Source: Chrysopilus asiliformis (taxonomy: Eukaryota; Arthropoda; Insecta; Diptera; Rhagionidae). From it: 64,000 nt of DNA. Below the pieces are notes generated by a model. That model was not told where the DNA came from, searched no databases, and saw nothing but the letters and a program-made list of their open reading frames with translations. The position numbers and the translations under genes are program-made. This document shows positions 1 to 9,142 of the stretch, one piece after another (within the stretch, counting starts at the first letter, position 1; each line of letters starts with the position of its first letter). The DNA lies in NCBI GenBank assembly GCA_964034945.1, contig OZ035962.1:47338386-47402385 (forward strand), in the 5' to 3' direction.

Positions 1-264
1 ATGCTTTAATATAGCCCTCATCTTATAACACAGGTTTTGTTCCGATATCACCACAAACTATCGAGTTTCATCGATTGCAAATTTGTTATCATGGCAGCAA
101 GCCGATTTTCTAATTTGTACCCCCATTACCAAAATCCAAGACGTATCCACGTCAAAAAATAGCTATAGAGCTTTCATTTAAAAAAAGGATCATCAAAATC
201 GGAGCCGCTGGAGCTCTGCGGAAAGAAATCCAAACAAAATCGCTTTGCCTTTTAAATATATAGA
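1..264 (-). mobile_element. Helitron-like 5' end fragment, copy 1
   Basis: Read on the minus strand, this piece starts at 264 with TCTATATATTTAAAAGGCAA directly after a host A, the A|TC arrangement of Helitron 5' ends. A second copy of the same end lies at 1740-1879. Positions 1-164 recur at 2449-2613 in the same orientation. No replicase or helicase coding is visible, so this is a non-autonomous or truncated copy. Confidence 0.55.
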
Positions 265-430
265 TTCGTGATCAGCGACCCCGAAAACCCCCTAATGACA
301 TTTTTTCCCGGAAAAAATGGGAATAAGGATATTTGCATTATCCTTACAGGACCTTCCGTTTTGAATTTTGAAAATCTAACACCGGATTCGTGATCAGCGA
401 CCCCAAAAATCCCCGAGTGATACTTTTCAG
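265..430 (-). repeat. Fragment of the 122-bp hairpin satellite
   Basis: About 1.3 units of the repeat that forms long arrays at 33840-35340 and 44750-46960, here in reverse orientation. The recognisable blocks are GATCAGCGACCCC, TTTTTTCCCGGAAAAA and CCTTACAGGACCTTCCG. It abuts the Helitron-like end at 264. Confidence 0.7.
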
Positions 431-720
431 CCTCCTATTGAGCAGGATTCATGGCGAAAATCACGGTTTAAAAACACCCAAACACCCTTTACCTCCCGTT
501 CACCCCCTTAGTGCTAAAATTTCGAAAAATCTCGTCTTAGTGAGCGCCTACGCGATGGTTGGGACATATTCTGAAAGTTTCAAGTCTCTATCTTCAGGGG
601 TTTGGGCTGGGCGTCAGGTTAAACGATTTTATATATAGAGAAGATGGTTTTCACTTTTTCCAATAAAAGACGATGCGTAACAGATATTCTTAATTTTACG
701 TTTAAAAAACTCAATTTCAA

Positions 721-890
721 CAAAAAAAAAATAAAAAAAAAATATTTTGCCACCGCTCAGAATTGAACCCGTACCTGGCGCGATGTAGTTTACACTTATT
801 CAGTAGTAAGAATATAAATTTTAAAGATAAATTAAGTAATAAAAAAACAGGCAGTCATTGGGGACTGCCAACAGAAGTGAAAACAATAAT
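721..890 (-). repeat. tRNA-derived (SINE-like) repeat, copy 1
   Basis: The minus strand carries GGGTTCAATTCTGAGCGG, resembling a pol III B box and T-arm, next to a GCGCCAGGTACG block. It is followed by A/T-rich sequence and a tail segment (AAGATAAATTAAGTAATAA) shared with the copy at 1395-1520. It is too degenerate for a tRNA gene. Confidence 0.45.
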
Positions 891-1062
891 ATATGTAAGG
901 TAATTTTGTCGTGTATTTATGCCTATATATTTTTTAACCTGAAATTTCGAAAATATATGCTAATAAACAGTAAATTTTAAATAAAAGTCAATTATGTATA
1001 CTAAGGTTTGAATTCCTGAGCAGCACATGATATTCTTATACAAAAAATGGCTAGATATTTAA

Positions 1063-1240
1063 TTTTTTGTTGTATAACAAAGTCACGCGCTGTTCAGAGA
1101 TTTTCTGTCTCATTTTATTTTGCCGTATGAAATTTTCCAAAAAAAAATCGATTTTTTGTTGTATAACAAAGTCACGTGCTGTTCAGAAATTTCCTCGCTA
1201 ATTTTATTTTGCTCTGTACTGTCTACCAAAAAAAAATCAA
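1063..1240. repeat. Two-copy tandem repeat, about 89-bp period
   Basis: TTTTTTGTTGTATAACAAAG followed by TCACG(C/T)GCTGTTCAGA occurs at about 1063 and again at about 1152. The block TTTGTTGTATAACAAA is itself an inverted repeat. I see nothing else in 891-1394. Confidence 0.6.
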
Positions 1241-1394
1241 TTTTTTCTGTATAAAAAAATCAAATGAAAGCGAATCACAGCATTCTTAAGCTGTTAAAGT
1301 GACGCGAACTCATGAGATTTTACCCATCCAAAAATCACCCAACGCGCCTAAAGAAGTATAATATATGTAAATAAAATAAGTAATTTAAGGTCAA

Positions 1395-1520
1395 AAAAAA
1401 AATTTTAAAAAAAACATTTTGTCACCACTCGGAATCGAACCCGCACATCTGGCGCATTGTAGTCTAACACTTATTTAGGAGTAAAAATGTAAACTTAAAG
1501 ATAAATTAAGTAATAATATA
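1395..1520 (-). repeat. tRNA-derived (SINE-like) repeat, copy 2
   Basis: The best B box of the three copies: minus-strand GGGTTCGATTCCGAGTGG, with TAGACTACAATGCGCCAG upstream resembling an anticodon arm. The flanks match copy 1, including the downstream AAGATAAATTAAGTAATAA. Confidence 0.5.
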
Positions 1521-1535
1521 TTAATAAAAGTAAAA

Positions 1536-1735
1536 AAATCAAAAAAAAAATTTGAAAAGAAAAAAAAAAAGAATTTGTCATCGATAAGAATTGAACCCGG
1601 GCCTGGCGCATGGTAGTCCAACTTCTAACTCACTGCACTAATCGAACAGTACGAAATGTCGTTTTAACATTGAAGACTTAGTTAGCGGCATATTTATAAT
1701 TTTGAAAGGCAAATTACTAATAAAGTATTATTAAA
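1536..1735 (-). repeat. tRNA-derived (SINE-like) repeat, copy 3
   Basis: The minus strand shows an A-box-like TTAGTGCAGTGAGTTAGAAG, then TTGGACTACCATGCGCCAGG and a B-box-like CCCGGGTTCAATTC. The arms do not pair into a clean cloverleaf, so I call it a tRNA-derived repeat and not a functional tRNA. Confidence 0.5.
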
Positions 1736-1739
1736 AATG

Positions 1740-1879
1740 GGGAAAAAAGTAAAACGGACATATCTACAGCTATAGAGCTTTCATTTAAAAAAAAAATCAT
1801 CAAAATCGGTTCAATAGGAACTCCAGGAGCTCTGTCGAAAGAAATCCATACAAAATCGCTTTGCCTTTTAAATATATAG
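1740..1879 (-). mobile_element. Helitron-like 5' end fragment, copy 2
   Basis: The minus strand starts at 1879 with TCTATATATTTAAAAGGCAA after a host A, as in copy 1. It continues through AGCTCCTGGAGTTCC and AATGAAAGCTCTATAGC, also shared with copy 1. Confidence 0.6.
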
Positions 1880-2024
1880 ATTGCATATGTGTCATTGATT
1901 TCTACGAACTACACCAACCTATAGTTGGTAGAAATCACTAATGGTTGGCTGTCAAAACAATCAGGAAGGCCAGAAGTATTTGAAAAAAAAAATTATCCGG
2001 CTTATACGGAAAAAATGATGTCCG

Positions 2025-2161
2025 GGTTCGCGTTAGGCAGGTCCGGCTTATCCAGGTTCATTTTGTATGGAAATCGTCTTCAAAATCACGGGACTTTTAA
2101 AACTGTCCGCCTAAGGCAGGTTTCCGGCTTATACAGGGTCCGGCTTATACAGGTTTGACTG
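2025..2161 (-). mobile_element. End of a TA-target (pogo/Tigger-like) transposon
   Basis: The minus strand starts after a TA with CAGTCAAACCTGTATAAGCC and repeats the block CCTGTATAAGCCGG, a style typical of pogo/Tigger termini. Only this end is recognised; the other end was not found, so length and completeness are unknown. Confidence 0.4.
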
Positions 2162-2177
2162 TATTTCATTAGTAAGA

Positions 2178-2193
2178 GAGCGATATATCGCTC
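2178..2193. repeat. 16-bp perfect palindrome
   Basis: GAGCGATATATCGCTC is fully self-complementary. It lies just beyond the TA-target transposon end at 2161. Its function is unknown. Confidence 0.6.
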
Positions 2194-2448
2194 CCAGCAT
2201 TAAAGTTTTATTCTCAAAGAACGTAAAAACCATAATTTTTTTCTCGTTCTTTTGAGCGTTTTACTGAAATTCTGAATTTTGTTCTCTAAAGAGTGATGTT
2301 TATTTTCCATTTATTTCAATTCCTCCAAAGCGAATTGCACCGAAATTAAATGAATTGCCAGAATCAGAACAACAGCGGCAGTGAAAATTAAGATTTTAAT
2401 TTTTTTTTAAATAATTGGACATAGTTTAACATAACAAAATACCCTAAA

Positions 2449-2613
2449 AAATGCTTTAATGTAGGCCGCAATTTTATAACACAGTTTCTGTTCGGAAGTC
2501 ACCACAATCTATCGAGTATCATCGATTGCAAATTTGTTACCATGGCAGCAAGCCGATTTTCTAATTTGTACCCCCATAACCAAAATCTAAGACGTATCCA
2601 TGTCAAAAAGATT
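2449..2613 (-). repeat. Second copy of the 1-164 repeat
   Basis: Same order and orientation as positions 1-164, including TATCGAGT.TCATCGATTG, CATGGCAGCAAGCCGATTTT and TAAGACGTATCCATG. It is probably internal sequence of the same Helitron-like family. Between 2194 and 2448 I recognise nothing. Confidence 0.6.
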
Positions 2614-2810
2614 TAATTTTCTAAGGTATCTCGTTCCCGTTAAATAAATTAAATTTTTAAATGGTATAAATTTCTTTTTTCATTCAATTGTCGATTATCA
2701 GTGTATAAATAGTGAAGTTTAGTTTTAACATAAAAATAATAAAAATGTGTTTTAATAATAACTAAAATTAAAATAAAATAAAAATATATAACGATACACT
2801 TCGTTATAAG

Positions 2811-3030
2811 TCCGTAAGGACAACGGAAGGATCTATAAGAATAACGTGATTTTCCCTTTCCTTACACTTTCCGGCAAAAAATCTGAACCGGAGGTCTTTT
2901 GAGTCACAAACACTCCCGATATACGCCATTTCTCCCATGCTATCGATTTAATGTCTGGGTTTCATAGATATTTTAAAGCTACACAAAGCTATTTTGCTAC
3001 TTTTACGTCGTATTAAATTTATATTCGAAG
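2811..3030. repeat. Divergent foldback-type repeat, interrupted by PLE A
   Basis: It contains degenerate satellite blocks (AAGGACAACGGAAGGATCT, TAACGTGATTTTCCC) and ends with TTTATATTCGAAG at 3018-3030. That 13-mer is repeated at 8865-8877 and followed there by ACCAAAAAG. The foldback element near 46983 has the uninterrupted form TATATTCGAAGACTAAAAAG. PLE A therefore appears to have landed in an older copy of that repeat. Confidence 0.6.
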
Positions 3031-3139
3031 TAATCCATTTTTTAAGCTCGACCGATGATCAATTTATGAAGTATATAATTGGTTCCTTGGGTTACGCGGT
3101 CATCAAATTAAACTAGTTAATCCTTTTTAGAACATTTTT

Positions 3140-3195
3140 ATTAAATGCCTCAACGTTTCGCCTACTGTCGTCAGGCTTCTTCAGGAGGACTTTTC
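3140..3195 (-). ncRNA. Hammerhead-ribozyme-like core in PLE A 3' region
   Basis: The minus strand reads CTGAAGA, then a potential stem II closed by GCCT and AGGC, then GAAAC. These are the conserved hammerhead core boxes CUGANGA and GAAA. Hammerhead motifs are known in Penelope-like termini. I did not fold stems I and III, so catalytic activity is unproven. Confidence 0.5.
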
Positions 3196-3474
3196 TTCCT
3201 GCCAATGCACTTTGTTAATACAATTTATTTTATAAAAGATTTTTTACTCACAATTAATGTAAAAATGAAAAAAGAACAAAATCTACATGTATCACTTTTT
3301 CACTAATAATAAATAAATAAAACAATAAACAGTGAAACATGAAAGTTAAATAAATAAATAAATTAAAGTTTTAATCGTCGAGTTTGCTAAAATATTGTGT
3401 CCGGAATCAGGACATCCGCCTTTGTCAATGTTAAAACAAGAACTTTTTTGTGTGTCGAATTTAAAAATTATTGT

Positions 3475-4179
3475 TCAATTTCTCTTTAGGAGAGCACAGT
3501 ACGTTTCATTTATGTTGTCAGTGTCCGATCTTTTATTGATTGTATCGTCAGATTGGTAAATGTGTAGAGCTTCTAACGTCATTCGTTTATGATAATTATT
3601 CTCTTTGCATAAAATTTTAACGGAACCATAATCAGGAGCATGTTTTAAAGATAAGCAATGTTCTGCTAGAGCCGTCTTGTTAATATTTTTGGACTTTATG
3701 TCGGATTTATGACCGGAAAGTCGACTTTTTAAAAACTGCCCTGTCGTTCCGATGTAGTTAGCATTACAAGCATTGCTACTATTACCCGCACATGAAATTT
3801 TATAAACAATGTTTGATTCACAATCTTTCGGAGTCCTGTCTTTTAGTTTTGTGTAACAATTTTTAACAGTTTTTAACGGCCTAATATATGCCAGTGTTAT
3901 GTTACTGTTATAATTTTTAAAAACCTTACCTATGTTTTCCGAAAGATTGGGAATATAATTGACGCTTTTGTATATTTTTGGCTCTGAGTTGTTTGGAGAC
4001 ATATCAACATTGTTAGAATTTAACTTATGGTTTATTTTTTCTTTGACAATGTTGATATGCCTTTTTATAAATTGAATTGGATATCCATGGTTTTTTAGAT
4101 TCTCAGTAATAGATTTTATGTTTTTCCCGTGAAATTTTTCATTACTGATGGTCAAGACTTTATGAATAAAATTTTCCAC
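3475..4179 (-). CDS. PLE A GIY-YIG endonuclease domain
   Basis: This is the C-terminal part of the Penelope polyprotein, a GIY-YIG nuclease that nicks target DNA. Visible features are the core NIVYKISC followed by CNANYIGTTGQFLKSRLSGH, with the catalytic arginine environment in KSRLSGHK, then ALAEHCLSLKH and the family signature RMTLEALHIYQ near the end. It overlaps the RT frame by 28 bases in another frame, so a single-base frameshift near 4150-4200 separates RT from endonuclease in this copy. The same C-terminus is duplicated in inverted orientation at 8287-8460. Confidence 0.85.
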   Translation of the reverse strand: MENFIHKVLTISNEKFHGKNIKSITENLKNHGYPIQFIKRHINIVKEKINHKLNSNNVDMSPNNSEPKIYKSVNYIPNLSENIGKVFKNYNSNITLAYIRPLKTVKNCYTKLKDRTPKDCESNIVYKISCAGNSSNACNANYIGTTGQFLKSRLSGHKSDIKSKNINKTALAEHCLSLKHAPDYGSVKILCKENNYHKRMTLEALHIYQSDDTINKRSDTDNINETYCALLKRN

Positions 4180-5114
4180 TGTATTGATTTTTTGATATTT
4201 CGGATGAGCGAGTGGAAATTAATTAGACGACCTGATGCTGTTGGTTTTTGGTACCAATCAAATATTAATTTGTTCTCACATCGTATTACCTTAACATCCA
4301 AGAAAGGTAGCATGTTTTCAACTTCTTCCTCCACCGTGAATTGTAGTTTTGGATGGAACCGATTGAGAGCGGTATGTAAAACGGAGACATTTTGTTTTGG
4401 TAAAATGGCAAACATATCGTCAACATATTTTAAAAAAATCTTAGGTTTTTCATAAAGTCCATTAATTGTGTCATTTAACAATTCTTCCATCGTCAGATCA
4501 GCTAAAATGGGTGAAAGGGGGCTCCCCATAGGTAGTCCAAAAATTTGTCGATAAATTTCATTGTCAAAAGTAAAATAATTACAATCTGTTATACAGAATT
4601 TTAATGCGTGAATGAATTTGTTTTTAGGAATACGCGTGTATTGTGTAATTTCGTCCCATCTTTTGTCAACAATTCTTAAATATAAAATCAAGGGTATGTT
4701 AGTAAACAACGATTTTACATCGAAAGACACCATGATTTCACTGGGATCAATTTTTAATTTCGAAACTAAACTCTTAAATTCTATTGAGTTTTTTATGTTG
4801 TATTTTGAGTTTGAAGTTAAGTTTTTTAAAATGTTTGCTAAAAATTTAGATAATTTATATGATGGTGAATTTATATATGACACAATTGGCCTAACCGGAC
4901 AATCTTCTTTGTGTATTTTTGGCAAAGCATACAACTTTGGTGATGTTGCCGTGTAAGTTGTCATTTTCTTTTTATCTATTTCATTAATATAATTATTACT
5001 TAAGAAGTTTTTCATTATTTCATTGTTTTTATTTTGTAGGCTACTAGTAGGATCAACTCTGAGTTTTCTATAAGTTAGTCTATTACTGAGTAATCTTTTT
5101 GTTTTTTCTATATA
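4152..5114 (-). CDS. PLE A reverse transcriptase
   Basis: Penelope-type reverse transcriptase core (about 320 residues in this piece). Motifs in order: YALPKIHK, FDVKSLFTNIPL (catalytic Asp of motif A), GLPMGSPLSPILADL (motif B) and FLKYVDDMFAI (the YVDD catalytic box). The frame does not start here: it is cut by the transposon at 5115-6034 and continues upstream at 6036. Codon phase on the two sides is the same once one copy of the TA duplication is ignored, so that insertion alone did not shift the frame. The 3' side runs into a frameshift before the endonuclease. Confidence 0.88.
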   Translation of the reverse strand, partial: YIEKTKRLLSNRLTYRKLRVDPTSSLQNKNNEIMKNFLSNNYINEIDKKKMTTYTATSPKLYALPKIHKEDCPVRPIVSYINSPSYKLSKFLANILKNLTSNSKYNIKNSIEFKSLVSKLKIDPSEIMVSFDVKSLFTNIPLILYLRIVDKRWDEITQYTRIPKNKFIHALKFCITDCNYFTFDNEIYRQIFGLPMGSPLSPILADLTMEELLNDTINGLYEKPKIFLKYVDDMFAILPKQNVSVLHTALNRFHPKLQFTVEEEVENMLPFLDVKVIRCENKLIFDWYQKPTASGRLINFHSLIRNIKKSIQWKILFIKS

Positions 5115-6034
5115 CACCCATACCTCGTTATACGGCCCCTCTTTATACGGCTTTTCGCTATAACGGCCTTCTTTAATTAAGGCACTTTTTCGATTTACGG
5201 CCCAAAATATTTCGTTATACGGCCGAAAAAAAATTGGGGAAAAAAATCAAAAGCTATAATTGCCAATCTGGCAATTATTGAAAACCCGTATGGTGATTTA
5301 AATGAACAGCGAACAGTTGTATCAAAATTCCACTCTGAAGGCAAACTTTTCAATAAGACTTTTTAAAATTTAATCCAATCGGATTTTGATGTATGGGAGT
5401 TTTATGTAAAATCATATCGTAAATAACTTTTGTTCTTGCACTTTTTTGATAAGATGCACCGTTTTTCACAAAAAACTTGTTCGTTCGTATGGGGGGCATC
5501 CCCCCTAATGGTCCATTTTTGATCATGAACGAACTTAGCCTCGCATTTTACGAAAAACGGATCTGCGCAAAATTTCAAGTCTGTAGATCAATCCGTGCGC
5601 CCGCAATCCGCGCCACACACGGACATGCAAAAATTATTTATACTTATCATTCTAAACACACTGGTGTAATTCATTTTCGTCATCAGATTAGAACCGATTT
5701 AAACATTTTAAATTATGTTTTATGGACATGTGCAGATGAATTTTTTTAATTTTTTTTAAAGTTATCTTTTTATGTACATATGATTTTTTTTTTGTTATTG
5801 AAGTTATCCTTATATTACTTGTTATGTATTTTTATTTTGTATGTAAGCATTTTTAAATGAAATAAAAAGAAAAAATTTCTTTTAAACTAAAAACTACGTT
5901 ATTTAAAAAAAATTGGAACGGATCCTATTGAATTTGTATGGGTTTGTATGAAAATAATTGATTCGTTATACGGCTTTTCGCTTTACGGCCAACTTTCCCG
6001 GAACGTATCTAGGCCGTAAAGCGAGGTATGGGTG
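5115..6034. mobile_element. TA-target TIR transposon (pogo/Tigger-like), non-autonomous
   Basis: It begins CACCCATACCTCGTTATACG and its other end, reverse-complemented, begins CACCCATACCTCGCTTTACG. TA flanks both sides (5113-5114 and 6035-6036). Subterminal TATACGGC/TTTACGGCC blocks recur. There is no transposase frame. The middle (5243-5690) is occupied by part of a DINE-like repeat. It sits inside the PLE A coding region. Confidence 0.85.
5243..5690 (+). repeat. DINE-like repeat, partial, inside the TA-target transposon
   Basis: It begins near AAAAGCTATAATTGCC and runs through TATGGGGGGCATCCCCC, AACTTAGCCTCGCATTTTAC and GGACATGCAAAAATTA to the CACTGGTGTAATTCATTTT block, then degenerates. 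The terminal GGGTATA hairpin is missing. See 32408-32992 for the full unit. Confidence 0.75.
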
Positions 6035-6036
6035 TA

Positions 6037-6637
6037 TTCACTTTTTTGCATTGCCACCGTGACATTACCCTTGTCCGAATTGACAATAGCAATGTTCCTA
6101 TTTTTGGACAAAAAGATTTTTGCATTTTCGTAAATTTTGAGCAAAAATTTATTTTTTAGTTTATTTTTGTGTTTATTTTGAAAATTCCACAGAATGTTAC
6201 TGATTTTAGCTCTGGCAACACCCCGATCATGTTCATCATCTAAGCTTTGCAGACAAAATTCACCATCCGCAATGACTTTCAAGAGAGGAAAGTCTCTCTC
6301 ATCAAACGGTAGGCTGAATTTTTTCCCCAGAGATAGCAACCAACACAAATCTTCAGGCAGCTCAACACCACTGCGATTGATGAACCACTTTTCATTTTGT
6401 TTTATGCAAAGAGAATCTTTGACTACTTTTTTAAGTGCTGTTAACTTTTTCTCGTTTGTATTTTTCAACCGTTCGGAATGCCTTTTGAAAGCTTCTTCCT
6501 GACTCTCAAAAACATATCCACGATCGATTGTGCTCTGCTATGAGTGATAAAATGACGAACACTGACAATGTTATTTCTATAAACTTTTAACCGATCACAC
6601 ACTTCTTGTATTTTTAGATTCAAAATCTTTAAATGAA
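6037..6637 (-). pseudogene. PLE A N-terminal coding segment, part 2
   Basis: The upstream continuation of the PLE A reverse transcriptase. The piece nearest the transposon is open and ends NSDKGNVTVAMQKSEY at 6036, where the inserted element cuts it. Further upstream the frame changes once, around 6490-6540, so a frameshift lies there. It joins the segment at 7990-8155 across PLE B through the 13-bp duplication. Confidence 0.65.
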
Positions 6638-6743
6638 AATTCTGTGTTATTTTATTAATTTATTAAAGCGGGCTCATCGGTCATTTTTGTAGTTAAAACA
6701 AAGAGTGTTTTCTTTGTAAGTACATCGTTATTTATTATTATTT

Positions 6744-6786
6744 AATTCTTGACGTTTCGACTACGTTTGTAGTCATCTTCAGGATG
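6744..6786 (-). ncRNA. Hammerhead-ribozyme-like core in PLE B
   Basis: The minus strand reads CTGAAGA, then GACTAC-AAAC-GTAGTC (a perfect 6-bp stem II with a 4-nt loop), then GAAAC. This is a better core than in PLE A. A short CGU/ACG stem III and a CAUC/GAUG stem I can be drawn, but the cleavage triplet is uncertain. Confidence 0.55.
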
Positions 6787-7208
6787 GGAGTCTGTTTTTA
6801 CAAATTTTTTTTTTTTTTTTTTTTTCTTTTTACAAATTTGTTCTTAAGGAATTTTAAATACAAAAATGCTTACTTACTATGTTTCTTTGGTTTTATGATG
6901 GTGACGTCGTGATAATTTCCATGTCTTTGTTTTCTGTTATTTTTAGTTGGATGTTATTTACATAAACACTATTTTAAAACTTAATTACCTAAAAACTTAT
7001 TGTCGTCCGGAAAATTTAAAACGTTTAAAAAAAAACTTAGTCAAAAAGTAAAATAGAAACAAAAATAAAAATTGAAATAAATTAAACACGACGTCACAAA
7101 ACAAAAAATTATTTTTTGAAAAAAAAGGGGGCTAATGATGGTGGCAGTAAGTGCACTAATGATAATAAGAGGCTTTTGTTTGTTAGCTTTGTGTGTTATT
7201 TCTCTCTT

Positions 7209-7970
7209 TTAGTGTCTAGAGCGTTTGTTATTGGTGTTATTGTCTGCGTCTGTAACAGTTCTCCGTCGTTTGCGTGGGTTTGTGTTTTCGTTAAGTAGTG
7301 CACAATAAATGGCTGATATTTGGTCTGTGTCTCTTTTTATGTTGTATGTGTTTTCTGTATATATGTGTAGAGCCTCTACTGTGAGTCTCTTGTTGTAGTT
7401 GGTTTGTCTAGTTAAGATTTCTGTTCCCTCAAAGTCCGGTTCGTGTGTGTGGTTTTTGTAATGTTCAACTAATGCTGTGTGGTGTGTATCGTCAGTCGTG
7501 GTCCCCATTCTCTTTAAATCGTTTTTATGGTTGTTGATTCTCTTTTCTAGATGTTGTTTAGTTTGACCAACATAATTTAGATCACATTTTATGCCGTTAT
7601 GAATGTCTCCCTTGCAAGGGATTTTGTATATCACATTGGATTGTTTTAGTTTCGGAGTAGGATCTTTTAATTTTGTGTATATTGAGCGTAATGTTGTTTT
7701 ATTTTTGTATGCTAGCATTATGTCCTTTGTATGTTCTTTTAATGTTTTTGTTATTTTTTCTGTCACCCCATTAATATACGTTATGCTTCTGTATACGCGG
7801 TTGGTGTTGTTTTTGTTAGACGAACTATTGTTGAATTGATTATTGTTACTTCTTGCTTTTAGTAAACTGTGGATTATGTTGGTTGGGTAATTGTTTTTAG
7901 TCAATATGGATTTTAGTACTTTTATGTTTTTTTGATGGAATTTTTGAGAGCTGAGTGTTAGTATGGATCA
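7209..7970 (-). CDS. PLE B RT C-terminus and GIY-YIG endonuclease
   Basis: The open frame starts in the RT tail (LSSQKFHQKNIKVLKS) and continues into the endonuclease. NVIYKIPCKG and CDLNYVGQTKQHLEKRINNH give the GIY-YIG core with the catalytic arginine region. HTALVEHYKNHTHEPDF and RLTVEALHIY give the C-terminal signature shared with PLE A. It ends in a basic tail (NPRKRRR) that could act as a nuclear signal. The RT core is absent because the element is 5'-truncated. The frame itself has no internal stop. Confidence 0.82.
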
Positions 7971-7989
7971 AAAATTAATTCTGTGTTAT

Positions 7990-8155
7990 GTTTTTGACTG
8001 AATTTGACAATGATGGACATTCTTTAAACAATTTTTCCACTACTATCGTCGAGTTTTTGATAAAATTTGGGATAAGCCCAAAATCTCTACATTTTAATAG
8101 AAATATTCTAGATTGTGTTAACGAGGCAATTTTTTTATATAAATTCCTCTAATGT
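7990..8155 (-). pseudogene. PLE A N-terminal coding segment, part 1
   Basis: An open minus-strand stretch of about 55 codons containing FGLIPNFIKNSTIVVEKLF. It resumes, across PLE B, in the segment ending at 6637. A stop precedes it near 8154, and I could not place the original start codon. Confidence 0.55.
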
Positions 8156-8202
8156 GCTCATATGATGGTGTAATGAGTCCAGTATTCACCCACTGGTTGT
8201 TG

Positions 8203-8864
8203 TAATCCATTTTTTAAGCTCGACCGATGATCAATTTATGAAGTATATAATTGGTTCCTTGGGTTATGCGGTCATCAAATTAAACTTTAAAACATGCTCC
8301 TGATTATGGTTCCGTTAAAATTTTATGCAAAGAGAATAATTATCATAAACGAATGACGTTAGAAGCTCTACACATTTACCAATCTGACGATACAATCAAT
8401 AAAAGATCGGACACTGACAACATAAATGAAACGTACTGTGCTCTCCTAAAGAGAAATTGAACAATAATTTTTAAATTCGACACACAAAAAAGTTCTTGTT
8501 TTAACATTGACAAAGGCGGATGTCCTGATTCCGGACACAATATTTTAGCAAACTCGACGATTAAAACTTTAATTTATTTATTTATTTAACTTTCATGTTT
8601 CACTGTTTATTGTTTTATTTATTTATTATTAGTGAAAAAGTGATACATGTAGATTTTGTTCTTTTTTCATTTTTACATTAATTGTGAGTAAAAAATCTTT
8701 TATAAAATAAATTGTATTAACAAAGTGCATTGGCAGGAAGAAAAGTCCTCCTGAAGAAGCCTGACGACAGTAGGCGAAACGTTGAGGCATTTAATAAAAA
8801 TGTTCTAAAAAGGATTAACTAGTTTAATTTGATGACCGCGTAACCCAAGGAACCAATTATATAC
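8203..8864 (+). repeat. Inverted partial copy of the PLE A 3' end
   Basis: Bases 8287-8864 are the near-identical reverse complement of 3048-3650. They include the last ~60 codons of the endonuclease, the 3' UTR and a second hammerhead-like core at about 8749-8790 (CTGAAGA...GAAAC). Bases 8203-8286 carry the terminal segment TTTTTAAGCTCGACCGATGA in the same orientation as at 3038. The whole forms the right part of PLE A. Confidence 0.85.
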
Positions 8865-9142
8865 TTTATATTCGAAGACCAAAAAGTATGAAATAATAAA
8901 CATATTAAAAAACAAGTTTTACAATCAAAAGTTGATAGGATCGTCCCATTCTAGAACTAGACCTGTCTGTAAAATTTCATGGGAACTTCACACACTCTAT
9001 AGTTTTATCAAAGTAAGCAATTTTAAAGAACATTAAAATTTTAAAGCTCGTGTTTAAGGCGGTTTTGATAAAGTAGTTTAAAATAGTGTAATAAATTTTA
9101 TTACTCATTAAATAAGATATTTCATCACACACATTCAAATTT
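8865..9142. other. Spacer and Prx4 3' UTR
   Basis: Holds the right PLE A target duplication (8865-8877) and the downstream region of Prx4. On the minus strand an AATAAA signal lies at 9102-9097, about 40 bp after the Prx4 stop codon. Nothing else is recognised. Confidence 0.6.

Larger units (their letters stand above)
6651..7976 (-). mobile_element. Penelope-like element PLE B, 5'-truncated, nested in PLE A
   Basis: Flanked by the 13-bp direct repeat AATTCTGTGTTAT (6638-6650 and 7977-7989). Removing it rejoins PLE A coding sequence. It holds the end of the RT, a GIY-YIG endonuclease, a 3' UTR and a hammerhead-like core. It is clearly diverged from PLE A at protein level, so it is a different family. 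5' truncation is usual for target-primed copies. Confidence 0.85.
3031..8864 (-). mobile_element. Penelope-like retroelement PLE A, with nested insertions
   Basis: Flanked by the 13-bp direct repeat TTTATATTCGAAG (3018-3030 and 8865-8877). In minus-strand order it has an N-terminal segment (8155-7990), PLE B (inserted), a second N-terminal segment (6637-6035), a TA-target transposon (inserted), the reverse transcriptase (5114-4152), a GIY-YIG endonuclease (4179-3475) and a 3' region ending near 3031. At the right edge (8203-8864) lies an inverted partial copy of its own 3' end. Such inverted, partly duplicated structures and 12-15-bp target duplications are known for Penelope-like elements. 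The frame has breaks, so this copy is dead. Confidence 0.85.

Noticed and set aside
1576..1650. Functional tRNA gene
   Set aside because: A and B boxes are recognisable, but acceptor and anticodon stems do not pair; better seen as a tRNA-derived repeat.
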